Source of the DNA: a virus
Strand: one strand, 5' to 3'
Virus record (IMG/VR): IMGVR_UViG_3300009175_000013
Span: 1 to 64,000 of that record
Length of the DNA: 64,000 bases
Shown here: in pieces, positions 7,135 to 14,586 of the stretch
Layout: the number at the start of each line of letters is the position of its first letter
Numbering within the stretch: the first letter of the stretch is position 1
The notes under the pieces: model-generated
What the model was told of the DNA's origin: nothing
The model's input: the letters and a program-made list of their open reading frames with translations, nothing else
The model's database searches: none
Translations under genes and position numbers: made by a program

Positions 7135-7668
7135 CTAGCAACTTCTGTTCACGAAGTCACGCACCGCTCTTTGGGCCACCGCCAACGCCGCTTGCGTTAC
7201 CCGAAATTTACTACCCACATACAGCTGATTCCCATGATAGTTTGTCATCCAGAATTTCCCCCTTCCATTGTATGCCACATTAATCCGGCAATCGTATTGC
7301 GCTATCGACTGTGCCGATTGCCACCTAGCATTGATGTAAAATCGCAAAGATGTAGGGGTGGACATCGGCTGCACCCCCACCAGTTGCGCAGCCATCAAAG
7401 TCGGGTATACGCGGCGGATTGTGGGCATGACCAGCTTCTGCCACTTGACGAAAGAAGCCTGCATGAGCGAGGGGCCATAAGTCGGCTCCGGCCCCAAGAC
7501 AGGCGGCATCCCCCACTGCACCTCCAATGTAAATATTATCCGATCATTCCCAGGATCAGCATAAGCCCCCGAATGTGGAACAATCAGTCCATTTTTCTCG
7601 ACAGCCGCCAAGCCGCCACAGAAAACGCTGCGGAAAGAACGACACGCTGTGGGTTGCGATCTTGACAT
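7135..7668 (-). CDS. capsid-motif protein (gp23-like fragment)
   Basis: 178 residues from ATG 7668. Residues around 85-120 (MPTIRRVYPTLMAAQLVGVQ then PMSTPTSLRFYI) closely match the T4 gp23-family signature also seen in the major capsid protein of this window (LPLIRKSYARLISDNLVGVQ then PMSQPASLIFYI). The rest does not match a full HK97-fold capsid protein, which would be about 500 residues. It could be a truncated capsid paralogue, a decoration or vertex protein, or a decoy. The gene starts back-to-back with the plus-strand gene at 7682 across a 13-bp TATATAATA-containing spacer. Confidence 0.6.
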   Translation of the reverse strand: MSRSQPTACRSFRSVFCGGLAAVEKNGLIVPHSGAYADPGNDRIIFTLEVQWGMPPVLGPEPTYGPSLMQASFVKWQKLVMPTIRRVYPTLMAAQLVGVQPMSTPTSLRFYINARWQSAQSIAQYDCRINVAYNGRGKFWMTNYHGNQLYVGSKFRVTQAALAVAQRAVRDFVNRSC

Positions 7669-7681
7669 AGGTATATAATAC

Positions 7682-8029
7682 ATGACGTTCGACCCATACA
7701 ACCAGTGGTTCATCGGCGGAAACATGAACAATCGCATCGCCTGCGGGTGGAAAGGCTTCTACCTAGAATGGTGCGACGGGAAAACCCTCTGCGTCTATGA
7801 CGTCTTTGGGATTAAGTATAAAATGCCCCTCACCGACTTCAAACTAACCTGCATCGAAACCCGATCCATCATCTTCCCCTGGACTATCGACAAAGGCTAC
7901 CTTAAAATCACCCACCCCAATGGCTCCCTGAGCATCTGCCCCTGGGAAATCTATGAAGCCAGAGCTGGCCTCAAATCCATCCGCCTCCCCCTCGACAACT
8001 TTGAATTTATGATTACTATGCCGCTCTAG
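7682..8029 (+). CDS. hypothetical protein
   Basis: 115 residues, rich in aromatic residues and beta-prone throughout (FYLEWCDGKTLCVYDVFGIKY). It overlaps the convergent gene ending at 8016 by 14 bp. No motif recognised; it ends in TAG. Confidence 0.6.
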   Translation: MTFDPYNQWFIGGNMNNRIACGWKGFYLEWCDGKTLCVYDVFGIKYKMPLTDFKLTCIETRSIIFPWTIDKGYLKITHPNGSLSICPWEIYEARAGLKSIRLPLDNFEFMITMPL

Positions 8030-8540
8030 ATTCACCCAATAGCTCAATCAACTTATCCCGCAATAGTGCCGGAGAGAACAAATAGGGCCGCACCCCCAAG
8101 CATGTGAACTTCTCGTAGAGCGACAGCATTTTCGCCACCAACTCCGAACAAAACCACGCCCTGGCCGATGGCTTGGTGCACGGGAAAACAAACCGCAACA
8201 CCCCATTAATATCGTAGGGGCACCCAATCTCCGGCCCCTTATCCACAAATTCTCCCTGCCCCAACAACCAATCCAAAACCTTCTGGTATGGAAAATCATC
8301 CGGAAGCGGATGAATTTCATATAGCGACTCGTCGTAGATAATGGGAGCCCCAGATGGCCCAATATTAGTAAATACCACCCCACCCTTAAGCACAGCCGTG
8401 GCTCGCATAATTACACCATCATCCCGCTGAAACCACAGATCAACATGCCCAAGATTACTCTTCGTGACCCACCCCACCACCACTTCAAGCCAATAGCCTT
8501 CTTTACGGTCAGCATACGGGAACGCAACGTACATCTTCAT
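8016..8540 (-). CDS. permuted papain-like (NlpC/P60 or YiiX-like) cysteine peptidase
   Basis: 174 residues from ATG 8540, chosen because GGAGG lies 8 nt upstream. An early GHVDLWF supplies a candidate catalytic His. Near the C-terminus, WFCSELVAKML has the FCSEL signature of circularly permuted NlpC/P60 peptidases, where the Cys is the nucleophile. GCPYDINGVLRF lies between them. Such enzymes cleave peptide or lipid-linked substrates at the cell envelope, so a role in lysis or entry is plausible but unproven. No signal peptide is visible. Confidence 0.65.
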   Translation of the reverse strand: MKMYVAFPYADRKEGYWLEVVVGWVTKSNLGHVDLWFQRDDGVIMRATAVLKGGVVFTNIGPSGAPIIYDESLYEIHPLPDDFPYQKVLDWLLGQGEFVDKGPEIGCPYDINGVLRFVFPCTKPSARAWFCSELVAKMLSLYEKFTCLGVRPYLFSPALLRDKLIELLGESRAA

Positions 8541-8560
8541 AGGGGCCTCCGATTGTATAT

Positions 8561-8887
8561 TTAATCGGCGAGCCCATCTATTATCGCAGCCGTCCCGCGA
8601 ACCGCTTCGTCCAAATTTATTATCGGGCCATACTGACTCCCCCAATGCCTCTTTCTATTCCTCAGATCAAATTTCTCCAACTCACTAGGCATCATCCACT
8701 GGATAGTATGTAAATAATCCTGCCCCGCCATCTCTACCCCCACCGCTAAGTATAAAATTGCCTTCGAACCTGGTTTAGTGCTACACCACAATTTAACCCC
8801 AACATCATAGATGTAGGTAACACCAAGTTCGTAGACGCGTGCCGGTGACTTCCACCGACCCAAGTCAAGCATTTTAGAACTTTTCAT
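8561..8887 (-). CDS. hypothetical protein
   Basis: 108 residues. Its ATG overlaps the end of the gene ending at 8874. It is beta-rich in the first half (YIYDVGVKLWCSTKPGSKAILYL) and helical at the end. It lies just upstream of the peptidase gene on the same strand. No family recognised. Confidence 0.6.
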   Translation of the reverse strand: MKSSKMLDLGRWKSPARVYELGVTYIYDVGVKLWCSTKPGSKAILYLAVGVEMAGQDYLHTIQWMMPSELEKFDLRNRKRHWGSQYGPIINLDEAVRGTAAIIDGLAD

Positions 8888-9287
8888 GGTAGAGACTCAC
8901 CGCGTCCCGCACCAGTACCGGATTGGGGCAACACTCGCATTTGGCACTCTCACCAATAGCCATCCTGACAGAGAAATCATAACTCAAATTCAACCCGTGC
9001 ATAGAATTTAGATCCTCAATCAGCCCCGTGGCAAGATTTCCTATGGGAAGCCACAACTCCCCATCAAATAAGAATCGAACCGCATTTGGAATATATGAAT
9101 GAGGATCAAGCTCCAAAGCAAAGCACATCATGAAGATGGGTATATTGTGCGGATTGGTTATGTCCTCGGTGAATTCCCCCTCGGGCGTTCGGGCAATCAT
9201 CTTTTCCACAAAAATGGCGTGCCTAGAATAAGGCTCCACAAATGGAAGAAAATCAATGCGCAGATCTGGTGCGGCGCGCTCGTCCAT
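8874..9287 (-). CDS. hypothetical protein
   Basis: About 137 residues from ATG 9287. A longer GTG-initiated form to 9341 would overlap the divergent GNAT gene. It contains a CECCPNPVLV cluster near the C-terminus that may bind metal. No family recognised. Confidence 0.55.
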   Translation of the reverse strand: MDERAAPDLRIDFLPFVEPYSRHAIFVEKMIARTPEGEFTEDITNPHNIPIFMMCFALELDPHSYIPNAVRFLFDGELWLPIGNLATGLIEDLNSMHGLNLSYDFSVRMAIGESAKCECCPNPVLVRDAVSLYHEKF

Positions 9288-9331
9288 GCGACTCAAATAC
9301 TCGGAGCGGTATTTGACCAACGAGGTGCCCG

Positions 9332-9793
9332 ATGTATACACGCTACGCCGAACTCTCCGAAAAGAACTACATCTACGATGGCATCATCGCCATCTGCAAC
9401 TCCGAAATGCATGAACACGAACCCTTCCACCTCCTCATGCCCAAAATCGAGAAAGCAATCAAAAACAAGGAAATCATCGTCGCCGACTCAGTATCATCCA
9501 ACGCCACCGGCATCATCGGCTTCGTCTGGGGAACTATCGGCTCAAAAATCCCCCACGGCATCGATTATGGATATGAGAACAAATACTGCTGGATCAACTG
9601 GACCTACGTCAGCCCCCACCACCGCCACAGAGGAGTCGCCACCACCCTCTACCGCCGCCTCGAACGCGACTGCGCCAGAGCAGGAATACATACCATGTAC
9701 ATCGACTCGTTCCGCATAAACAAAGAATCAACTAAATTCCACCGCCACTTCGGATATAAAACCAAACTCACCATCTTCACTAAGAAAATATAA
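9332..9793 (+). CDS. GNAT-family N-acetyltransferase
   Basis: 153 residues. Motif A is clear: WTYVSPHHRHRGVATTLYRRL contains the RxxGxA/T acetyl-CoA pyrophosphate-binding loop. It follows a beta strand (IIGFVWGTIG) and is followed by ARAGIHTMYIDSFRINKESTKFHRHFGY, the usual beta5/alpha4 segment of GNAT enzymes. The substrate is unknown; in phages such enzymes may modify host proteins, toxins or modified DNA bases. It stands alone on the plus strand among minus-strand small genes. Confidence 0.8.
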   Translation: MYTRYAELSEKNYIYDGIIAICNSEMHEHEPFHLLMPKIEKAIKNKEIIVADSVSSNATGIIGFVWGTIGSKIPHGIDYGYENKYCWINWTYVSPHHRHRGVATTLYRRLERDCARAGIHTMYIDSFRINKESTKFHRHFGYKTKLTIFTKKI

Positions 9794-9794
9794 C

Positions 9795-10205
9795 TCAATC
9801 CCACGTGCGATGCTTCTCCGCGATGTGCTCCTGTCCATCATACTCCTCAATCGTATATTCCACATCGTCTGGAATCTCCACAATCTTCAATTTCGCATGG
9901 TCCCCATTAGCCTTCTCCTTCAACGCCTTCACACACTCCACCAGTAACGGTTCAGACCGGCAACCCAGATTATTCGTCAGCACCAGCTTCTCGTCCGGAG
10001 AAAAGACTACCGGCGCAAAACCACCACGCTTCCCCGTCTTGCGGTACTTCCTCCACTTCCGCAACTTAGCCGTCAGCTCCCCAGACTCATTATAATAATC
10101 TTTCGCGAGAGTCGCGTTCGCCCTAAACCCATGCTTATACAACCATAGCAACGCCGCTGGCGACAAGCTAAACCCACCGAAACACTTATTAATCACAACC
10201 CTCAT
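9795..10205 (-). CDS. conserved phage protein of unknown function
   Basis: 136 residues from ATG 10205 (MRVVINKCFGGFSLSPAAL). The N-terminal VINxCxGGFxLS and the C-terminal PDDVEYTIEEYDGQEHIAE-then-KHRTW patterns resemble a family I recall from many large phages, with no known function. Its start overlaps the upstream stop (TGATG), indicating coupling. The middle is basic (LRKWRKYRKTGKRG). Confidence 0.65.
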   Translation of the reverse strand: MRVVINKCFGGFSLSPAALLWLYKHGFRANATLAKDYYNESGELTAKLRKWRKYRKTGKRGGFAPVVFSPDEKLVLTNNLGCRSEPLLVECVKALKEKANGDHAKLKIVEIPDDVEYTIEEYDGQEHIAEKHRTWD

Positions 10206-10540
10206 CACTGACTCCACTCGATCACAAAACGATGCTTCCCGCGATGCCCAAGGGGCAACGAACAAAACACATAACTATGCCCATCGGCCTCTGCCCCACA
10301 CGCACACTGAAGCTTCACCACCTTCACCTTCGAGGCCTCCCAATCAGTACTCAAGCTAACCCCATGCTGCTTCGAACAATAACACTTCCGCGCATGCTTA
10401 GCCCCCGCCGCCATCGCCGCCTTGGGATCATCATAAACCGCCCGACTCCGAGCTCTACAATTCTCAGCATCAGGATGAAAGGCTCCCCCGGTCCCGGCGC
10501 TACACGCCCAATAATACTTCCTCTTACTGCCCTTAACCAC
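10205..10540 (-). CDS. Cys-rich hypothetical protein
   Basis: 111 residues with many Cys residues (ACSAGTGGA, ENCRA, CYCSKQHG, QCACGAEADG, FCSLPLGH), suggesting one or two zinc sites. The C-terminal LGHRGKHRFVIEWSQ resembles small phage zinc proteins. It is coupled to both neighbours by short overlaps. Function unknown. Confidence 0.6.
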   Translation of the reverse strand: MVKGSKRKYYWACSAGTGGAFHPDAENCRARSRAVYDDPKAAMAAGAKHARKCYCSKQHGVSLSTDWEASKVKVVKLQCACGAEADGHSYVFCSLPLGHRGKHRFVIEWSQ

Positions 10541-10730
10541 AGTTCATCCTCCGCACAGTCCGCCGAAACCGCCATTTCGATAGCCACCTGCTCCACGGCA
10601 ACGCCACAAATACCATCGAACCATCCTCGCACGGCCTCCCGCTCCACACACGCCACCACCCCTTCTTCCATCCAAAATTCCGCACCACCAACCGACAACC
10701 AGTACAAGTATGCAACTTAAAACCTAACAT
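10533..10730 (-). CDS. small basic CxxC protein
   Basis: 65 residues. CTGC near the N-terminus plus a Trp/Arg-rich body. It overlaps neighbours on both sides by a few bases, as expected of a coupled small gene. Function unknown. Confidence 0.5.
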   Translation of the reverse strand: MLGFKLHTCTGCRLVVRNFGWKKGWWRVWSGRPCEDGSMVFVALPWSRWLSKWRFRRTVRRMNCG

Positions 10731-11011
10731 CCCAACTCCTCAACCATCCCATGCACAGTATCTACCCACTTCTTCCTCACCTCATACCAAGGCACCCGAC
10801 TACCTAAACTCAAATGTAGACCACTAAATACCATAAGCTGCCGATGATAAATCTTACACCTATCCTGATCACTCCGCGTCAACCACCACTTGCCATCACT
10901 AAACACATACCAATGCCAATACTCATTCCGCACCGCCACCGCCGGCCTAATCCCAGAATCCGGAGCCTGCGGCACCTCCACCAACCACCCATTCTCATCC
11001 ACCCCACACAT
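10724..11011 (-). CDS. hypothetical protein
   Basis: 95 residues from ATG 11011. Beta-rich and Trp-rich (EYWHWYVFSDGKWWLTRSDQD). It resembles small structural or inhibitor-type phage proteins only in general character. It ends in TAG overlapping the next start. Confidence 0.55.
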   Translation of the reverse strand: MCGVDENGWLVEVPQAPDSGIRPAVAVRNEYWHWYVFSDGKWWLTRSDQDRCKIYHRQLMVFSGLHLSLGSRVPWYEVRKKWVDTVHGMVEELGC

Positions 11012-11024
11012 CGTCGCCGTATAC

Positions 11025-11186
11025 TCAGCGCGAAGCCCTATCGAATATTGGATTTAACCACTTATAAATAAATACCCGCAAAGCCACCCAACCACCCACC
11101 AACGCAGCAGAAAATAACCCACCCACCAACGCAGCAGAAAATAACAATATTTCAATATTTCTTAACAACGCGGTCTCTCCACCCAC
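11025..11186 (-). CDS. possible small membrane protein with a duplicated segment
   Basis: A short frame that could start at GTG 11186. It encodes a hydrophobic stretch in which LFSAALVGG occurs twice in tandem, followed by WVALRVFIYKWLNPIFDRASR. This would form one long transmembrane helix. The duplication comes from a 27-bp tandem DNA repeat. The start codon and expression are uncertain. The position fits a small gene between two coupled genes. Confidence 0.35.
   Translation of the reverse strand: MGGETALLRNIEILLFSAALVGGLFSAALVGGWVALRVFIYKWLNPIFDRASR
11091..11144. repeat. 27-bp tandem repeat, two copies
   Basis: A 27-bp unit containing CCACCCACCAACGCAGCAG followed by AAAATAAC occurs twice back to back. 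The length is a multiple of three, so it adds nine residues in frame to the short hydrophobic ORF on the minus strand. Confidence 0.75.
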
Positions 11187-11608
11187 GTCCTGATCGCCTT
11201 CGCCAACTCCCCCGGATTGGGGCACAATATGGGCCGACCTCCACGGCCCCGCCCATAATCTAACAACGCCACCAACAACAACTCCAGCGACGCATTAACC
11301 CCCTGACCCTGTAAATCACACAACGCATCATAACAAAACTCCCCCACCGGACACCACACCCCCTCACCCACCAACGCCGCCCGATGCACCATACGAAACG
11401 ACACATTATTAGGCCCACCCTCATGCACCACCAGAAAAACCGGAACACGCGTCCCAGGATTGCACCAATCCACCAACTCTAAATTACCATCCACCCCCAA
11501 ACCCAGCTCCCGCACCACAACCACCGGACCCTCCGAGAACGGAGGACCCATCGGCCTGAAAACCGGCTTAGCAAAATCGCGCGGCTCATCCATAACAACT
11601 CTTGTCAC
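11162..11608 (-). CDS. hypothetical protein
   Basis: About 148 residues (GTG 11608) or 143 residues (ATG 11593, MDEPRDFAKPV). Val-rich and beta-prone in the first half (VVVVRELGLGV, VPVFLVVHEGG). C-terminal helix ends IRTWVERPRC. No motif recognised. Confidence 0.55.
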   Translation of the reverse strand: MTRVVMDEPRDFAKPVFRPMGPPFSEGPVVVVRELGLGVDGNLELVDWCNPGTRVPVFLVVHEGGPNNVSFRMVHRAALVGEGVWCPVGEFCYDALCDLQGQGVNASLELLLVALLDYGRGRGGRPILCPNPGELAKAIRTWVERPRC

Positions 11609-11700
11609 ACCGCCCCGCCGCCAGAAAAGCCCTCAAATACCAAGAAGGCCCGACCGAAGCCGAGCCTCCCAGGACCAAGTGGCCTTGACAATCTCCAAAA

Positions 11701-12096
11701 TCACCCCTCAATCACACCCTTATCCTTACCCACCCCCTCCAACGGAGCCGCCATATCACTCACGCTCCCCGCCGGCTCCCCCCGATCCTGCACTTGCGTC
11801 AACGTCTTGCGCATCAACCCCCTCGTATCCGTATCATCCAACTTCGTCTCCATCCGCAGCAACTCCCGCATCAACACCGACAACGGTGTGGACCCCTCCA
11901 ACCCAAAATCCTCCATCACCTTATGAATTTGATCCGAAGTGGGGTACGGAACCTCAGGGGCCACAGGAGCAGCGGGCTTCACCCACCGACTACTCATCTG
12001 TTGAACCTCTTCCGGAGCGGGCGGCCACCCCTCCCCAGTGTATGCATCCTCCAACAAATCCGCAATGCCCTGAATCTCTTCACGCGAAGCAGCCAT
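11701..12096 (-). CDS. hypothetical protein
   Basis: 131 residues from ATG 12096 (MAASREEIQGIADLLEDAYT). This start is preferred because a GGAG site and a GCAAATATA box lie just upstream. A longer form from 12150 would overlap the methyltransferase stop. Acidic and Pro-rich middle, with a helical RELLRMETKLDDTD segment. The 92 bp on its downstream side (11609-11700) hold no gene that I can see. Confidence 0.6.
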   Translation of the reverse strand: MAASREEIQGIADLLEDAYTGEGWPPAPEEVQQMSSRWVKPAAPVAPEVPYPTSDQIHKVMEDFGLEGSTPLSVLMRELLRMETKLDDTDTRGLMRKTLTQVQDRGEPAGSVSDMAAPLEGVGKDKGVIEG

Positions 12097-12119
12097 AGCA
12101 TAACTCCAAATAGGAACTA

Positions 12120-12134
12120 CACTATATTTGCACA
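12120..12134 (-). promoter_or_regulatory. late-promoter-like element GCAAATATA
   Basis: The minus strand reads GTGCAAATATAGTG about 24 nt upstream of ATG 12096 and just before the TTTGGAG site. It lies at the 3' end of the methyltransferase gene and would give the downstream gene its own transcript. Confidence 0.55.
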
Positions 12135-12146
12135 CATACTTCAAAC

Positions 12147-13763
12147 TCATTTGGTCGCAAACACCAAAATCGGTTCAAACGTCTTTTCCCGCCCCATAAA
12201 GCTCGCCGTCTTCATCTCAATACGATCAACAAGTCTGCGACCGCACTTAGCCGCCACCCCCAAACACATTTCCTCCTGTCTCTTCGGCAAATTTAAAGCC
12301 ACCATTCCCCTAAACTTACTCAAAATATTCTCAACGATCGGCTTCGTCAACGTCTTAGAACTATCAATCCCAAAATAATGCTCAGTATCATCATAGGGTG
12401 GAGAAGTCAACAACAAATCGCCATCAGGAAAATCGCACACAGTAGCATCAGCAACACTAAACTGCGGTTCACTCAAAAACCGAGCACCAACAAATTTCCT
12501 AAGATTAACATGAGAATCAATCACATTCTGATTGAGATCGGACCCCAGATATTGATATTTAGCGTCAATAGTCCCAAGCAATCTCCCACCCCAACCCATA
12601 CAAGGATCAACAATCACACCGCCAGATGGAAGATACTTATCATAAACGCCGCGAGCAACCCACGGTTTAAAGATGGAGACTGCCGCAAAGTCCTTATAAA
12701 ACTTAATGATTGAGCTAATAAATCCATATATGGCGACTTCAGATTTAATCGCCCACGCCCTCTCAATGGCGTTTCTTAGAATTGATGTATTGCCGCATTC
12801 CCACGCCGCAGTAACTGGCAGATACCCTTTGTGGGTAGATCTCCAATAATGCTGGCTAAAATGCTTAATCAGGCTAACCGCGCTATCATTCTGGAAATTG
12901 GCATTAAATTGCGCACCACCTGGCGATTTATATCCATCCAACCCACCACGCAATATGTGGCTCGGATATTGAGGTGGCATAAACCCATAATTAAGAAGCC
13001 AATCGGCACAACTGCCTGGAGTATTCCAGATTAATTTCCAGTTGCAACAATAATATCGATCAGCATCCTGAATCACAATTTTATAATAATCACCAAACTT
13101 GCCGAGATCGGCGGAGTTTGCTGCTGCCACCAGCATATCGCGCACCACTACACGCCGATTCGGCCCTGGCTCATGAGCAATTGAGATACCATCTGGCTCA
13201 ATATAATACTCATAATTACAGTATTTAACTTTAATGCCAGATTTAACCGACTTGCCAGTACTGGGAATAACAAAAGCCTTGACCGGAGCATCCACACTCC
13301 GCTGTGGACTCCTATGCAGTGCTTTTATTCCATACCTAGCCGCCACTGCACAGACAGTATTCGCCCGCACCCCAACCATGGAAGCTATCTTCCTAAATGA
13401 ATATTTATTGGCTAACTCAGCAAACTGCTCGCGATCATTTAGTATGCTTGGCCTCTTAGCATCATCCATGGATCTGAATTTCATTTCTGGTTTATACTTA
13501 AGCAGTTGCCGCTTAATCCTGGCCACTGGCGCGCAATATGCCTTATGAAGAGCATCTAGACTGGCCCCGGCCACATAGGCACCATAAACCTTGGCGATCG
13601 GCAACAATTTTTCGATTGATTTGTGCCGCCCGGCTATGCCATGTTTTTTACAAATTACCGATACAACACCCGGCGCAGTCCCCAATTGTGCCGCAACGGA
13701 TGACATCGATATGCCATCTACCTCAACCATCTGCCTAATCATATTTATATCATACTTGCCCAT
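12147..13763 (-). CDS. DNA methyltransferase with N-terminal helix-turn-helix repeats
   Basis: 538 residues. The catalytic part is C-terminal. DPCMGWGGRLLG (about residue 385) is the S-adenosylmethionine motif I in DPxxGxG form, and LLTSPPYDDTEHY (about 455) is the TSPPY motif IV of N4-cytosine or N6-adenine methyltransferases. The N-terminal third has at least two HTH-like units (SMSSVAAQLGTAPGVVSVIC and SFRKIASMVGVRANTVCAV), which could supply sequence specificity. The middle 170 residues are Trp-rich and unassigned. The start overlaps the stop of the double-HNH gene (ATGA at 13763-13750 region), so the two genes are likely co-translated. Base modified and target site unknown. Confidence 0.8.
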   Translation of the reverse strand: MGKYDINMIRQMVEVDGISMSSVAAQLGTAPGVVSVICKKHGIAGRHKSIEKLLPIAKVYGAYVAGASLDALHKAYCAPVARIKRQLLKYKPEMKFRSMDDAKRPSILNDREQFAELANKYSFRKIASMVGVRANTVCAVAARYGIKALHRSPQRSVDAPVKAFVIPSTGKSVKSGIKVKYCNYEYYIEPDGISIAHEPGPNRRVVVRDMLVAAANSADLGKFGDYYKIVIQDADRYYCCNWKLIWNTPGSCADWLLNYGFMPPQYPSHILRGGLDGYKSPGGAQFNANFQNDSAVSLIKHFSQHYWRSTHKGYLPVTAAWECGNTSILRNAIERAWAIKSEVAIYGFISSIIKFYKDFAAVSIFKPWVARGVYDKYLPSGGVIVDPCMGWGGRLLGTIDAKYQYLGSDLNQNVIDSHVNLRKFVGARFLSEPQFSVADATVCDFPDGDLLLTSPPYDDTEHYFGIDSSKTLTKPIVENILSKFRGMVALNLPKRQEEMCLGVAAKCGRRLVDRIEMKTASFMGREKTFEPILVFATK

Positions 13764-14520
13764 GATTCGCCTTTATATCATTAATCCATTTTATAACACT
13801 TAAATCATCAAACGTTGATCTAGCCCTATTAATGGCTTTCAAAACCAATCTAATATTAGTAACTAGGTATCCGATTTTATTATCAATTCGATCAATAGAT
13901 AAGCTAAGACATGGGTGGGCATAGCATGCCATTTTAACCCCAGCGAGGGCGCATTCGCCATTCTGAGATCTATATAATTCCACTACCTTATCAGTATTAA
14001 TATCATTTTCGGCGAACTTGGCCTGGGCGTTTCGGACACAAGTTGAGATATAATCCCTACTAAACTTCTCTGGTTTAAATAAACTTGGATCTTTAATACA
14101 TTCTACAAAATATATCACATCCGCATTGGTGTGTCGATTCTTAGCTAGGTTAATGCCCCTACACACTAACTGGGTATTAAGTTTAGTGTGCCCAATAGAA
14201 TTGTCAATGCGATCGATCGATAGAGACCAAAGTGAAAAATCGTGCGTGAGAGTTAGACCAGAAATCGCACACTTTTCATTGGTACTATATAACTTATTGA
14301 TAAATCCCAGGTCTAAATCGCAGCCCCTACCCTTGGATTTATCCTCCAGAATCGCCTGCCAAGCATGCCTGGTAATCCATGATCTCCACGTTCTTGTGTA
14401 ATATAAGTGATTGTGTTTGGACTGCTCAATAGACCTGCCAGCCCTACACTTCTTGACATATTCTCTGTTGCGATGCAACCTCTCATCGTTTGTCATAATA
14501 CCTTTAATACATCGCGTCAT
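13750..14520 (-). CDS. endonuclease with two HNH-like domains
   Basis: 256 residues. Two similar HNH-like modules stand in tandem: KCAISGLTLTHDFSLWSLSIDRIDNSIGH (about residues 75-105) and ECALAGVKMACYAHPCLSLSIDRIDNKIGY (about 190-220). Each is followed by an N-rich tail (RGINLAKNRHTN and LKAINRARSTFDD). Single copies of this pattern are typical of phage homing nucleases, so a double copy is unusual. It is transcribed with the methyltransferase and overlaps it, suggesting either a restriction-modification-like pair or a nuclease whose site is protected. The N-terminus is basic. Confidence 0.75.
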   Translation of the reverse strand: MTRCIKGIMTNDERLHRNREYVKKCRAGRSIEQSKHNHLYYTRTWRSWITRHAWQAILEDKSKGRGCDLDLGFINKLYSTNEKCAISGLTLTHDFSLWSLSIDRIDNSIGHTKLNTQLVCRGINLAKNRHTNADVIYFVECIKDPSLFKPEKFSRDYISTCVRNAQAKFAENDINTDKVVELYRSQNGECALAGVKMACYAHPCLSLSIDRIDNKIGYLVTNIRLVLKAINRARSTFDDLSVIKWINDIKANHGQV

Positions 14521-14544
14521 TATAGTATTATGTGCATATATAAA

Positions 14545-14577
14545 AAAGAACCCCGGTTTCTTAGGCCGGGGTTCTTT
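14545..14577 (-). terminator. rho-independent terminator after the major capsid gene
   Basis: A 12-bp perfect GC-rich stem (14545-14556 with 14566-14577) and 9-nt loop. On the minus strand it is followed by a T-rich run. It starts 10 nt after the capsid stop codon. Confidence 0.9.
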
Positions 14578-14586
14578 ACTAAACTA

